Shown here piece by piece: positions 1-7,794 of a stretch of 22,496 nucleotides of DNA. The notes beneath the pieces are model-generated. The model did no database searches. It was not told where the DNA came from and saw nothing but the letters and a program-made list of their open reading frames with translations. The stretch covers positions 1 to 22,496 of the forward strand of contig CAZAMP010000059.1 of assembly GCA_964486455.1 (NCBI GenBank), written 5' to 3'. A program made the translations under genes and the position numbers. Position 1 is the first letter of the stretch. Every line of letters starts with the position of its first letter. The stretch is from CAZAMP01 sp964486455. GTDB lineage: Bacteria; Eisenbacteria; RBG-16-71-46; CAZAMP01.

Positions 1-1
1 A

Positions 2-562
2 CATGTAAAGCAATTTCAGGCGGGAAAGGGGGACATCACTTGTTGGACGCTACACGAAGCCAAAGAAGATGCGATGCGCGATGGGCTCACCGGGCTCTAC
101 AACCGGCGTGCCCTCGATGAAACCATCGAACAGGTGGTTCGAAACGCAAAGGATGGCAACGGGTCCAACTGCATCATGATCATCGACGGTGATCACTTCA
201 AGAATGTCAACGACACCTACGGTCATCAGGCGGGGGACGCCGTGCTCGTTGCCTTGGCCGGTTGCCTCTCGACGCTGTTCGGCCGCTCCGAGGATTTCGT
301 CGCGCGATACGGTGGCGAGGAGTTCGCCGTGATCAGCCATGCCGGATCGCGGGAGGCCGCCTACCAGCTCGGGCAGAACGTCATCAAGGCCGTGCGCTCG
401 CTGGAGATAACCTACGATGGGGTACACATCCCGGTCACGGTTTCCGTGGGTCTCACGACGCTTCGCAGCGGGGAGGACGGAGCCTCGTGGGTGGCGCGGG
501 CCGATCAGTCGCTTTACAAGGCCAAGGAAAGCGGTCGCGATCGCTGTATCATGTCAAGCTGA
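2..562 (+). CDS. GGDEF diguanylate cyclase, 5'-truncated by window edge
   Basis: This is the C-terminal catalytic domain of a diguanylate cyclase, which makes cyclic di-GMP from two GTP. The classical start of the fold, DGLTGLYNRRAL, is visible, then the metal site in IDGDHFKNVND, and the active-site GGEEF is intact. An RxxD inhibitory site (RSED) lies exactly five residues before GGEEF, so product inhibition is likely. The reading frame stays open from base 2 to the first ATG at 74, with helical linker-like residues (HEAKEDAMRDG). I therefore read it as the end of a longer protein whose sensor or receiver region lies to the left of the window, not as a 162-aa stand-alone GGDEF. An independent start at 74 cannot be excluded. 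It converges with the OmpA gene at 593-1804. Confidence 0.9.
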   Translation, partial: HVKQFQAGKGDITCWTLHEAKEDAMRDGLTGLYNRRALDETIEQVVRNAKDGNGSNCIMIIDGDHFKNVNDTYGHQAGDAVLVALAGCLSTLFGRSEDFVARYGGEEFAVISHAGSREAAYQLGQNVIKAVRSLEITYDGVHIPVTVSVGLTTLRSGEDGASWVARADQSLYKAKESGRDRCIMSS

Positions 563-582
563 GCCGGATCGTCCATTGGGTC

Positions 583-611
583 GGGCGCCCGCCTATTCGA
601 AGTGGGCGCCC
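583..611. terminator. Putative bidirectional hairpin between convergent genes
   Basis: Two copies of the self-complementary octamer GGGCGCCC (583-590 and 604-611) can pair as an 8-bp GC stem with a 13-nt loop. The loop contains the TAG stop of the minus-strand OmpA gene, and the structure lies 20 bp past the GGDEF stop. No T-run follows on either side, so intrinsic termination is only a guess. Confidence 0.35.
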
Positions 612-1804
612 CGCTTCCCCTCCAGGATCCCGTGCATCTCCGCGATGTTCTTCAGCGTGAATTCCACTCGACGATTGAGCGCGCGTCCCTGCCGGTTGTC
701 GTTCGCGGCGATCGGCTTGGCTTCTCCGTATCCCATCACCGTGAATCGGGTCGGAATGATCTCTTCGAATCGCCGTATGAGATACTCCAGAACCGAGATG
801 GCCCGTTTCTCGGAAAGCTGCTGATTGAGCTCATCCGACCCCGTCGCGTCGGTGTGCCCGCTGATCTCGATCTGCAGAGTCGGCCACACCACGAGCACCT
901 CTCCGACCTCGTCCAGTAAGCCATGCGACTCCGGACTGATCACCGCGCTTCCCGACTCGAATTGGATGTAGCGGCGAATGCGGGCGGACTGCAGGAACTC
1001 CTTTTCGATCGGGCCAAGCGCGAGGGCGCAGCCGGTCGAGTCCACATAGATCCCCGGCACGCTTTGCGGGCAGACGTCGATACCGTCCGGGATGCCGTCT
1101 TCATCCGAATCCTGGGGACAACCGAACGGATCTACAATGACCCTGAAAGGGGTATCCGGACAGACGTCCTTGGAGTCGCTCACGCCGTCGCCGTCGCCGT
1201 CGCGATCCCGATCTTCCACCGTCTTGCGGAATGCGATTTCGATTCCAGCGGACACGATCAGGCTGTGGTATCGACTGCTCTCCACCGCCTGCTGCGTCTG
1301 GTGGGTGATGATGTCCCTAGCGTCCAATCGAAAGGCCGTTTCGATCGCCGAGTTCTTCGCGAGATGTACTTTGAGACCGCCACCGACTTCCCATGCACTG
1401 AAGTCCTGATGAACCGCGTCGTACGCGTCCGCGATGGCGCCACTCTCGTAATCGAGGCGTGACCACCCGCCGGTGACATAGGGGGTCACTCGATAGATCC
1501 GAACCGGGGACAGCACGAGATCCACACCGATGTGCTCGACGTCGGTCACGCGATTGGGTTCGAAATCGGTCATTGTCCTGGAAAAACCGTACGTTCCTTC
1601 GAGTCCCATCCAATCTGTCAATGCCGCGCCCACGCGGACGCCGAGAACCGGGTCATTCTGTAGATAGAAATCCGCCGACCAGATCCCCGTGCCGGCGTAG
1701 GGGGAGAACGTCGCGTGTGTTCCGTTCTCCGTTGCCCCGACCGAGGGGATGAGCGCCAACAGGCAGATCGCCAGTGCAATGCCGTGATGCCAGATGTGAT
1801 TCAC
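593..1804 (-). CDS. OmpA-family outer-membrane protein with TSP3 repeats
   Basis: This 403-aa protein probably ties the outer membrane to peptidoglycan. The chosen start is GTG at 1804: AGGAGG lies 8 nt upstream and the product then begins directly with a Sec signal (hydrophobic IALAICLLALIPS, cleavage near VGA-TE). Residues about 28-193 are a predicted eight-strand OmpA-type barrel with many aromatic/Gly alternations (YVTGGWS). Residues 198-260 hold two Asp-rich TSP3-like calcium repeats (DRDGDGDGVSD, DSDEDGIPDG) with a Cys in each. Residues about 280-395 are the OmpA C-terminal domain with GHTDATGS, SEKRAISV and NRRVEF; the peptidoglycan-contacting Asp and Arg are present. It is paralogous to the gene at 6333-7634, sharing FSPYAG, EGTYGFS and PYV-GGWS. 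An in-frame ATG at 1843 would give a poor leader and is rejected. Confidence 0.92.
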   Translation of the reverse strand: MNHIWHHGIALAICLLALIPSVGATENGTHATFSPYAGTGIWSADFYLQNDPVLGVRVGAALTDWMGLEGTYGFSRTMTDFEPNRVTDVEHIGVDLVLSPVRIYRVTPYVTGGWSRLDYESGAIADAYDAVHQDFSAWEVGGGLKVHLAKNSAIETAFRLDARDIITHQTQQAVESSRYHSLIVSAGIEIAFRKTVEDRDRDGDGDGVSDSKDVCPDTPFRVIVDPFGCPQDSDEDGIPDGIDVCPQSVPGIYVDSTGCALALGPIEKEFLQSARIRRYIQFESGSAVISPESHGLLDEVGEVLVVWPTLQIEISGHTDATGSDELNQQLSEKRAISVLEYLIRRFEEIIPTRFTVMGYGEAKPIAANDNRQGRALNRRVEFTLKNIAEMHGILEGKRGAHFE

Positions 1805-1904
1805 GTCCGATTCCTCCTCTGATGGGAGGCACCGTACAACCATTCGCGCGCAAAGGAAAGCACCCCGAAGAGGCCTGGGGCGCGAATTGGCTAGGTGTCC
1901 GTGC

Positions 1905-2015
1905 TCAATCCTTCTCGAAGAACTTTCGATGCTCGATGGCCCGCTTCATTTCCTCGGGATTCATCACGCTGAACTCGACGCACCGGTTCTCAGCCCGGCC
2001 CTCGGCCGTGGCCTT
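1905..2015 (-). pseudogene. Decayed C-terminal fragment of a third OmpA paralogue
   Basis: On the minus strand, a short stretch reads EGRAENRCVEFSVMN followed by a charged tail and a stop. This matches the last segment of the OmpA domain in the two neighbouring paralogues (QGRALNRRVEFTLKN and DGRAKNRRVEFAVLN), with one conserved Arg changed to Cys. The rest of the OmpA domain, the TSP3 repeats and the barrel are missing upstream. The sequence before it in the same frame (to about 2210) does not resemble OmpA. I infer a relic of a tandem duplication, later truncated by deletion or rearrangement. Confidence 0.7.
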
Positions 2016-2169
2016 CCGTCGAGAAACGCGCGGTGGCGACATCACGCTGTCGTGCAAGGTGTCGAGCGGCAACGATCCGCCGAAGGCCGGCCGCATCCCA
2101 TCGATGCGCCACCGCGCGAATGCCGTACGCGAATGCGCCTCTCTTTCCCAGACACCATTGGGTAGGTAG

Positions 2170-2218
2170 AAGTCACATGCGGCGGGCGGCTTGACACGCG
2201 GGCGGTCCAATGTGACTT
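2170..2218 (+). promoter_or_regulatory. Inverted repeat around a TTGACA box ahead of the sigma-factor operon
   Basis: A perfect 9-bp inverted repeat, AAGTCACAT (2170-2178) and ATGTGACTT (2210-2218), brackets a consensus -35-like TTGACA at 2191-2196. Seventeen bases after TTGACA comes GACTTT, a poor -10. The arms could be an operator or an RNA stem. It lies about 50-100 bp upstream of the sigma-factor start, so regulation of that operon is the natural inference. Confidence 0.4.
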
Positions 2219-2269
2219 TTCCGCTTCGTGTTTGTCTGAAGAATGTGGCAGATGTGGAGCGACCTCGAC

Positions 2270-2839
2270 ATGGAGAACGACAAGAAGCTCGTTGAGCAAG
2301 CCAAGAACGCGCCTTCGGGTGACATGCGTGCCTTTGACAAGCTCGTCGAACGGCATCAGGGGCAGATTCTGGCCAATTGTCGTTATCTGACCGGTTCTGC
2401 TGACGATGCCCAAGATCTCGCGCAGGAAGTGTTCGTCAAAGCATTCTTCGCGCTCCCGAAGCTCGATCGTGTCGCCGCTTTCGCGTCGTGGATCAAACGC
2501 ATCAAGGTCAATCACTGCCTGAACTTCATTCGCAAGCGGAAGGGCAAGACGTTCGTCGATGTACAGGATCCGGTCACCGAGACGGAACCGGAGCTCCGTG
2601 TGCCGGCGTCGGCGGAACGGGAAGTGGGAGCGAAGGACGAGCAGGCGCGCATTCGGGAGGTTCTTGACGAGCTGCCGGATACGTTGCGTCTCCCCTTGAT
2701 CATGCGCGATCTCGATGGGATGACCTATCACGAGATCGCCGAGGCGCTCAAGGTCGGGCTGTCCGCAGTGAAGATGCGGATCAAGCGGGGCCGCGAGGAA
2801 TTCAGGCGGCTCTACGACCGTGAGGCCGGTGATGGATGA
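2270..2839 (+). CDS. ECF RNA polymerase sigma factor (SigX-like)
   Basis: This is a group-4 (ECF) sigma factor of about 189 aa. Region 2 is seen in AFDKLVERHQGQILANCRYL, DDAQDLAQEVFVKAF and the DNA-contacting FASWIKRIKVNHCLNFIRKR. Region 4 follows a charged linker: LPDTLRLPLIMRDLDG, then YHEIAEALKVGLSAVKMRIK. The last helix reads GLSAVKMRIKR rather than the common GTVKSRLHRAR. To my recollection that variant resembles Pseudomonas SigX. I chose ATG 2270 (GGAG about 10 nt upstream, product starting MENDKKLVEQAK, typical for the family); ATG 2243 would add nine residues. The stop overlaps the next start (ATGA at 2836). The neighbours are a small protein and a CmpX-like channel, suggesting an envelope-stress regulon. 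Confidence 0.93.
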   Translation: MENDKKLVEQAKNAPSGDMRAFDKLVERHQGQILANCRYLTGSADDAQDLAQEVFVKAFFALPKLDRVAAFASWIKRIKVNHCLNFIRKRKGKTFVDVQDPVTETEPELRVPASAEREVGAKDEQARIREVLDELPDTLRLPLIMRDLDGMTYHEIAEALKVGLSAVKMRIKRGREEFRRLYDREAGDG

Positions 2840-3099
2840 GGTCGATGAACGAATCTGACGATGGGCCCGATGGGGCCGACGTGGATCCGGGTGAACCGCT
2901 TCCGGAACTAGTGGGTCTTCGGGAGACACCTTCGGAAGGGTTCATTCAGAGGATCAGAAACAGCATCAACCGCCGAGTCTTCGCGTCCCAGACCGTGGAC
3001 TTCTCACTGATGGTGTTCTTCCGGACGTTTATCGAGTATCTGACCATGGCAATACAGGCCCTCACCGGTGGTGAGGACCGAGAGAAGGAGCGGGAGTGA
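2836..3099 (+). CDS. Small protein between sigma factor and channel; possible sigma modulator
   Basis: I do not recognise a named family. This 87-aa protein (or 84 aa from ATG 2845) has an acidic, Pro/Gly-rich N-terminus, then LRETPSEGFIQRIRNSINRR, and a hydrophobic/amphipathic helix (about residues 55-78, VDFSLMVFFRTFIEYLTMAI) that may sit at the membrane. The ending is charged. It has no signal peptide and no zinc-binding anti-sigma motif. Its start overlaps the sigma-factor stop (ATGA), and its stop overlaps the next start (TGATG), so the three genes are translationally coupled. The position matches that of a sigma-factor regulator or of the small CfrX protein of Pseudomonas cmpX loci. This is inference from context only. 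Confidence 0.8.
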   Translation: MRSMNESDDGPDGADVDPGEPLPELVGLRETPSEGFIQRIRNSINRRVFASQTVDFSLMVFFRTFIEYLTMAIQALTGGEDREKERE

Positions 3100-3920
3100 T
3101 GGAAGACGGATTCGCCTTCAAGGATGCCATGCTCGACGTTCTTCGAAATCTCGTCGACTCCGTCGCCGACCTCGCGCCGCGGGCCCTCATGGCTATCGTG
3201 ATCATCCTGATCGGTCTTCTCATCGCGAAGCTCGCCGAGAAGGCCGTGCGCGGATCGTTCAGCAAGTTCAAGATCGATTCCCTTCTCGAACGCGTTGGGG
3301 TAAGTCAAACGCTCCACAAGCTCGGGCTTCGCGGATCTCCCGGCAAGCTCCTTTCCCGGACGATCTACTTCCTGCTCATCATCTTATTCACGCAGAGCGT
3401 GACACGGGCCGTGGGCCTCGAGACGATTGCCGGCGCGATCGGGTCATTTCTCTCGTATCTGCCGAATCTCATAGCCGCGTTCCTCGTGCTGCTTCTCGGG
3501 ATGATGGTCGCGCAGTTCCTGGCAAGGGCCGTGACGCGCGCTGCGGAGGATTCGGGCGTCGAGTTCGCGCCGCTTCTGGGCCGAATTGTCTCCGCGTTGA
3601 TTCTCTTCGTCGTCTTCATCATGGCCATCTCTCAGCTTCAGATCGACACGCAGATCGTGCGGTCGGTGGTGCTCGTCCTTCTGGGCGGGTTCGCCGTCGC
3701 GCTCGCCCTGTCGTTCGGTCTCGGCACGCGTGACGTGACGCGCAATCTCGTTGCCGGTCTGTACGCGCGCAAGCTCTTCCGCATCGGTGATGAGGTCGAG
3801 ATCGCGGGAGAGAAGGGCATCCTCGCGTCCATCACCCCGATCCAGACGGTCATTGAGCGGGGTGATCACGTGACGACGATTCCCAACAGCGTCTTCCTCG
3901 ACGAGGTCGTCCGGCAGTAA
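3099..3920 (+). CDS. CmpX-like mechanosensitive channel family protein (conserved TM-helix repeats)
   Basis: This 273-aa inner-membrane protein has about four or five hydrophobic helices: APRALMAIVIILIGLLIAKL, a segment at about 88-103, LPNLIAAFLVLLLGMMVAQF, VSALILFVVFIMAISQL and SVVLVLLGGFAVALALSFGL. Repeated amphipathic stretches follow them, as in the conserved-TM-helix branch of the MscS superfamily. The C-terminus enters an MscS-type beta domain (LFRIGDEVEIAGEKGI... TTIPNSVFLDEVV) and stops there, without the C-terminal vestibule. That is normal for CmpX-like proteins, which are about this long, so I do not call it truncated. ATG 3099 overlaps the preceding stop and has AAGGAG upstream; GTG 3096 is also possible. 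A role in sensing membrane tension upstream of the sigma factor is inferred. Confidence 0.88.
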   Translation: MEDGFAFKDAMLDVLRNLVDSVADLAPRALMAIVIILIGLLIAKLAEKAVRGSFSKFKIDSLLERVGVSQTLHKLGLRGSPGKLLSRTIYFLLIILFTQSVTRAVGLETIAGAIGSFLSYLPNLIAAFLVLLLGMMVAQFLARAVTRAAEDSGVEFAPLLGRIVSALILFVVFIMAISQLQIDTQIVRSVVLVLLGGFAVALALSFGLGTRDVTRNLVAGLYARKLFRIGDEVEIAGEKGILASITPIQTVIERGDHVTTIPNSVFLDEVVRQ

Positions 3921-4286
3921 CCGCCCAGCATACCTCGCTACGGGGCGCGGGGCCCAGGTGCCATTTTCCCTCCTTCATGTGACTCTTGCCCCGGCGGCCG
4001 TGTCGTAGGTGCGTGGCTGAGAGTGTCAGGGGACAGGCGAACGCCGGACCTGCCGGTCAGATATAGAGGTAGCGATGAGGGGATCAGACCAAATCCGATT
4101 TGCCGATCATCAAGGACGCATCGCGTTGAGAGAAAAAGCTTTCCATCAAACGCACGGTCGGGCATCCTTTCGCACCTTCATTTGAGGCATGTTTCGGCGA
4201 CCTCTCACACGACCGCAGCTCATGATCTCTGTAGCCGGGACAGGGGCGACCACTCAAGACGATTGATGAACTGAAAGGAGTATCAC
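3921..4286. other. 366-bp intergenic region between the two channel genes
   Basis: I see no convincing coding frame, tRNA or repeat here. Short frames on both strands have no ribosome-binding site or recognisable motif. The end carries the ribosome-binding site of the next gene (AAAGGAG, 7 nt before the GTG at 4287), so a promoter for that gene probably lies here, but no clear -35/-10 pair stands out. Confidence 0.5.
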
Positions 4287-5105
4287 GTGGAGAACATACT
4301 CAGTCAGATCCAGGAATGGGCGACGAATTCCGGACTTAAGGTCATCGGCGCCATTCTGATACTGATCGTGGGACGCATCATTGCCGGGATCGTCAAGAGA
4401 CTGCTCCGGCGCGCGATGCAGAGAAAGCAGGATGTGGATCCCAGCCTCGTGAACTTCGTCGGCAGCCTGGGCTACGCGCTCATCATCATCTTCTCGTTCG
4501 TGGCCGCGATGGCGAAATTCGGCATCGAGACCACCTCGTTTGTCGCCGTCCTCGGCGCCACCGGTTTCGCGCTCGGCTTCGCGCTTCAGGGGTCATTGTC
4601 AAACTTCGCCTCCGGCGTGATGCTTCTAATCTTCCGCCCCTTCAAGGTGGGCGATGTCGTGAACGCCGCCGGCGTGCAGGGATCGGTCAAGGAGATCCAG
4701 CTCTTCAACACGATTCTGGCAACGCCGGACAACGTCCAGATCATCGTCCCGAACGGGAAGCTCTACGGTGACATCATCAAGAACTTCTCGTCGTACGACA
4801 CGCGGCGCGTCGATCTCGTGATCGGCATCGGCTACACCTCGTCAATCGACAAGTCGATCGAGGTCATGATGAGGCTCATCAAAGCGGACAAGCGAGTATT
4901 GTCGGATCCGGCTCCGATGATCGCGGTCTCCGAGCTCGCCGACTCGAGCGTGAACTTCGTCGTGCGCTCATGGGTCAACGCTTCGGACTATTGGGGCGTC
5001 AAGTTCGACCTCACGCGCCAGATCAAAGAGGAATTCGATAAGGAAGGGATCGAGATCCCGTTCCCGCAGCAGGTCGTTCACCACGTGAATGAGCCGGCTG
5101 CCTGA
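4287..5105 (+). CDS. Small-conductance mechanosensitive channel (MscS family)
   Basis: This 272-aa protein has the size and layout of a canonical small MscS: a short N-terminus, TM1 (LKVIGAILILIVGRIIAGIV), TM2 (GYALIIIFSFVAAMAKFGI) and the Gly/Ala-rich pore helix TM3 (VAVLGATGFALGFALQGSLS, then NFASGVMLLIFRPF). The beta domain follows (FKVGDVVNAAGVQGSVKEI, ATPDNVQIIVPNGKL) and then the alpha/beta vestibule (RRVDLVIGIGY... VVRSWVNASDYW). It releases solutes on hypo-osmotic shock from the inner membrane. The start is GTG with a strong AAAGGAG site. It is a true MscS and distinct from the CmpX-like neighbour, so the locus pairs two branches of the superfamily. Confidence 0.95.
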   Translation: MENILSQIQEWATNSGLKVIGAILILIVGRIIAGIVKRLLRRAMQRKQDVDPSLVNFVGSLGYALIIIFSFVAAMAKFGIETTSFVAVLGATGFALGFALQGSLSNFASGVMLLIFRPFKVGDVVNAAGVQGSVKEIQLFNTILATPDNVQIIVPNGKLYGDIIKNFSSYDTRRVDLVIGIGYTSSIDKSIEVMMRLIKADKRVLSDPAPMIAVSELADSSVNFVVRSWVNASDYWGVKFDLTRQIKEEFDKEGIEIPFPQQVVHHVNEPAA

Positions 5106-5119
5106 AGAACAATCAATCG

Positions 5120-5150
5120 GGGTGCGGGATGCTTCCGTCATCTCGCACCC
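5120..5150 (+). terminator. Stem-loop between mscS-like and DUF3078 genes
   Basis: GGGTGCGGGAT (5120-5130) pairs with ATCTCGCACCC (5140-5150) over 11 positions with one G-T wobble and a 9-nt loop. No U-tract follows, so it may only attenuate transcription or stabilise the upstream mRNA. Confidence 0.45.
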
Positions 5151-5178
5151 GAGGCCGTCAGTTTCAGAGGAGACGCCA

Positions 5179-6228
5179 ATGATCCGTAGGATGTTTGAGA
5201 GAAAGGGGATCGGGGTCGCGGCCGGAGTCATCATCGGACTCGGGCTGGTTTCCTCCCCTTCCATTGCGGAGGAGAAGGTGCTCGAGATCGGCAAGTGGTA
5301 CCCGACGCTCGAGGCGGGAATGAATCTGACCCAGAGCTCCTACAGCACCAACTGGTCGGGTGGAGACAAGGGCTCGATCGTCTGGACCGCGATCTCGAAC
5401 GGCACGCTGGAGAACCAGCTCAGCGAGAAGGTGAATTGGTACAACACGCTCAAGCTCGCGTTCGGTCATACGCACCAGCAGAACTTCGGTCAGAAAGGCA
5501 CTCGCGTCTGGGAGAAGCCCGAGAAATCTACCGACCTCATTGATCTCGAGTCCATCGCCCGCTTCACGCTGGGCGGATTTGTCGATCCGTTCGCGTCGGG
5601 TCGTTTCGAGAGCCAGTTCCTTGATGGGTCGGATCCCGATCGTAGCCTGACGCTCAATCCGATGAAGTTCAAGGAAACCGCGGGTATCGCCAAGCAGTTC
5701 ATCAACGAAGAAGAGCGGACACTGCTCAGCCGTCTCGGCTTCTCGTTCAGGCAGAGCAGCCGGAAGATGTTCACGAACCCGGAGCCGGACGAAACCACGA
5801 TGAGTGAGACGTCGAACGACGGAGGTATCGAGTTCATCACCGACTACAAGACGAAGGTCTTCGAGGATCGCGTCTCATGGACGTCGAAGCTGAGTTTCTA
5901 TCAGCCGGTCTTCTTCTCCGGCAAGAGCGACCTGGAAGGTGTCTCCGCCGACTCCCTGACGGCCCACGGCATCGATACGGACGTTGCGGATTTCACGACG
6001 ACGCTCGAGGTCGACTGGGAGAACATCCTCACAACGCAGATCACCAAGTTCATCTCTGTCAACTTGTACACGCGGTGGATTTACGACAAGTATGACAATA
6101 CTGTGGTCTTGGGTGGAACCGATGGGGACGGAAACCCGATCGGACTGGACGCGGTCAGCGCGGCCATCCGCAAGGCCGGTCAGTTGAAGCAGACACTATC
6201 GATTGGCGTCACATACCGGTTCCTGTAA
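5179..6228 (+). CDS. DUF3078-type outer-membrane protein
   Basis: This exported protein of about 349 aa is probably a beta-barrel. The start at ATG 5179 follows GAGGAG at good spacing and gives a Sec signal (GIGVAAGVIIGLGLVSSPSIA, cleavage before EEKV). An in-frame start at 5089 overlaps the MscS gene and is rejected. The mature part shows features I associate with DUF3078: a W-Y-P near the N-terminus, YSTNWSGGDKGSIVWTAISN, repeated aromatic beta strands, and a final strand LKQTLSIGVTYRFL ending in Phe-Leu, like a barrel assembly signal. The function of the family is unknown. It follows mscS on the same strand after a stem-loop, so it may be a separate or attenuated unit. It ends at a strong terminator. 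Confidence 0.82.
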   Translation: MIRRMFERKGIGVAAGVIIGLGLVSSPSIAEEKVLEIGKWYPTLEAGMNLTQSSYSTNWSGGDKGSIVWTAISNGTLENQLSEKVNWYNTLKLAFGHTHQQNFGQKGTRVWEKPEKSTDLIDLESIARFTLGGFVDPFASGRFESQFLDGSDPDRSLTLNPMKFKETAGIAKQFINEEERTLLSRLGFSFRQSSRKMFTNPEPDETTMSETSNDGGIEFITDYKTKVFEDRVSWTSKLSFYQPVFFSGKSDLEGVSADSLTAHGIDTDVADFTTTLEVDWENILTTQITKFISVNLYTRWIYDKYDNTVVLGGTDGDGNPIGLDAVSAAIRKAGQLKQTLSIGVTYRFL

Positions 6229-6273
6229 GGGGCACGATGGACTCGCGAGGAGCTTGTGCTTTTGAGTGATACG

Positions 6274-6305
6274 AGAAAGGGCCCGCGCTACGGCGGGCCC
6301 TTTCT
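6274..6305. terminator. Strong bidirectional intrinsic terminator
   Basis: A perfect 13-bp stem, AGAAAGGGCCCGC (6274-6286) with GCGGGCCCTTTCT (6293-6305), has a 6-nt loop. It sits between the convergent ends of the DUF3078 gene and the second OmpA gene. The A/T bases at the stem base plus GTTTG on the plus side serve as the slippery tract. Confidence 0.9.
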
Positions 6306-6332
6306 GTTTGCGCGGCGTGGGGCGTTGCGGCG

Positions 6333-7634
6333 CTAATTGTCGAGAGTGGCCTGGCTCCCGATCTCCGACTTCACGTTGTCTAGATTGAGCACGGCGAACT
6401 CCACCCTGCGGTTCTTGGCGCGTCCGTCCCAGCTCTCGTTCTTCGCGATAGGATGTGATTCACCGTAACCCTTGGTCGTGAGCTGGCGGCCCTGAATCGC
6501 GGAGAAGTGCTCTACGAGATAGTCACGCACGGCCTTCGCGCGGCGCAGGGACAGCAGTTGGTTCTCCATGTCGCCGCCTTGGGCGTCCGTGTGCCCGCCG
6601 ATTTCGATGACGAACTCCGTCCACCTCGCGAGAACCTCTCCGACCTCATCGAGCATCGGGTAGGAGACCGGGTCGATCTCCCAGCTACCGGATGCGAACT
6701 GAATGCTCCGGCGTATCAGCCCGACATCGAGGAGTTCCGACTCGGTTGCCGTCATCTCGAGCGGACATCCGACTTCATCGACTTTGGAGGTTGATGCGGT
6801 GTTCGCACACTGGTCGAGGCCGTCATACACGCCGTCGTTGTCGGTGTCGGTTGGACAGCCGGTCGGCGTGACGACGGCGCCCAATGGCGTCTCGGAGCAC
6901 GTGTCGATGCCGTCGAACACACCGTCCTCATCGGTGTCCAAGGGGCATCCCGCGTGGTCGACCGTCGCGCCACGGGGAGTGTCCGGACACGTGTCGAGCT
7001 TGTCGGCGATGCCGTCGCGATCCGAATCCCGGTCGGAACCGCCGAAGGTGAGATGAATCCCGGCGCTCACGAGAACATTGTGGTGCCGGTCGTCGAAATT
7101 CGGGACCGATTGAACGATGTCCGTGTCTTTGGAGATGAAGTCGCGTGCGTCCAGCCGTAGGGCGGCTCGGTATCCATTGCCCTCGGCAACGTGGACCTTT
7201 ATCCCTCCGCCGAGGTCCCAGCCCGTGAATAGGTGGCTGGCCGCCCCCGTGACGACCCGGGAGGGCTCGCTGCTAAGGGTCACCTGGGACCATCCTCCCG
7301 CGACATAGGGCGTCCATGTCCGATCGGGGAGAACATCTGCGATCACTCCGAGGCCGAGGTGCTCGAGGTCCGTCTGATAGTTGGGACCGTATTCCGTTTC
7401 CGTCATCGAGAAACCGTAGGTTCCCTCGACGCTGAGCCACGGGAGTGGCGTGGCGCCGAGTCGCCCACCCGCCAGCATCATGTTCTTCAGTCCGAGATCC
7501 TGTGCCCACTTCGTACTTCCCGCGTAGGGTGAAAAGGTCAAGGGCACATCGATGGCGGCCGATTGAGACGCGGCGAATCCGATCATCAGAAGCGCCGTCA
7601 GCACGAATGACGGAGTCCCTGCAACTGGTCGCAT
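6333..7634 (-). CDS. OmpA-family outer-membrane protein with three TSP3 repeats
   Basis: This 433-aa paralogue of the protein at 593-1804 probably anchors the outer membrane to peptidoglycan. The start at ATG 7634 follows AGGGGG (about 7 nt) and gives a clean signal peptide (PSFVLTALLMIGFAASQSAA). An ATG 12 codons upstream is rejected. The barrel part carries FSPYAGSTKW, EGTYGFSMTETEYGPN and TPYVAGGWSQ. Three Asp-rich TSP3-like repeats follow at roughly residues 207-300 (DRDSDRDGIADKLDTCPD, DTDEDGVFDGIDTC, DTDNDGVYDGLDQC), each with paired Cys; the first OmpA protein has two. The OmpA domain is complete, with GHTDAQGG, LSLRRAKAV, KGYGES and KNRRVEF. Convergent with the sigma/channel block. 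Confidence 0.93.
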   Translation of the reverse strand: MRPVAGTPSFVLTALLMIGFAASQSAAIDVPLTFSPYAGSTKWAQDLGLKNMMLAGGRLGATPLPWLSVEGTYGFSMTETEYGPNYQTDLEHLGLGVIADVLPDRTWTPYVAGGWSQVTLSSEPSRVVTGAASHLFTGWDLGGGIKVHVAEGNGYRAALRLDARDFISKDTDIVQSVPNFDDRHHNVLVSAGIHLTFGGSDRDSDRDGIADKLDTCPDTPRGATVDHAGCPLDTDEDGVFDGIDTCSETPLGAVVTPTGCPTDTDNDGVYDGLDQCANTASTSKVDEVGCPLEMTATESELLDVGLIRRSIQFASGSWEIDPVSYPMLDEVGEVLARWTEFVIEIGGHTDAQGGDMENQLLSLRRAKAVRDYLVEHFSAIQGRQLTTKGYGESHPIAKNESWDGRAKNRRVEFAVLNLDNVKSEIGSQATLDN

Positions 7635-7794
7635 TATGATCCCCCTGCTTCTGCAATATGGGTGGGCCACGACCCAGCGCCCTGGCCCGTCTCATTCTTC
7701 GGCAGCTGCTGAACGGTTGTTGATGATCTTGGCCTGGTGTCAGTGGAGGGGGGTCGACGGAGGAGAAGCCGATAGCGCTTTGATGGGCTTTATC

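Noticed and set aside
2042..2929. A 295-codon minus-strand frame
   Set aside because: It is the antisense of the clear ECF sigma factor; no independent motif.
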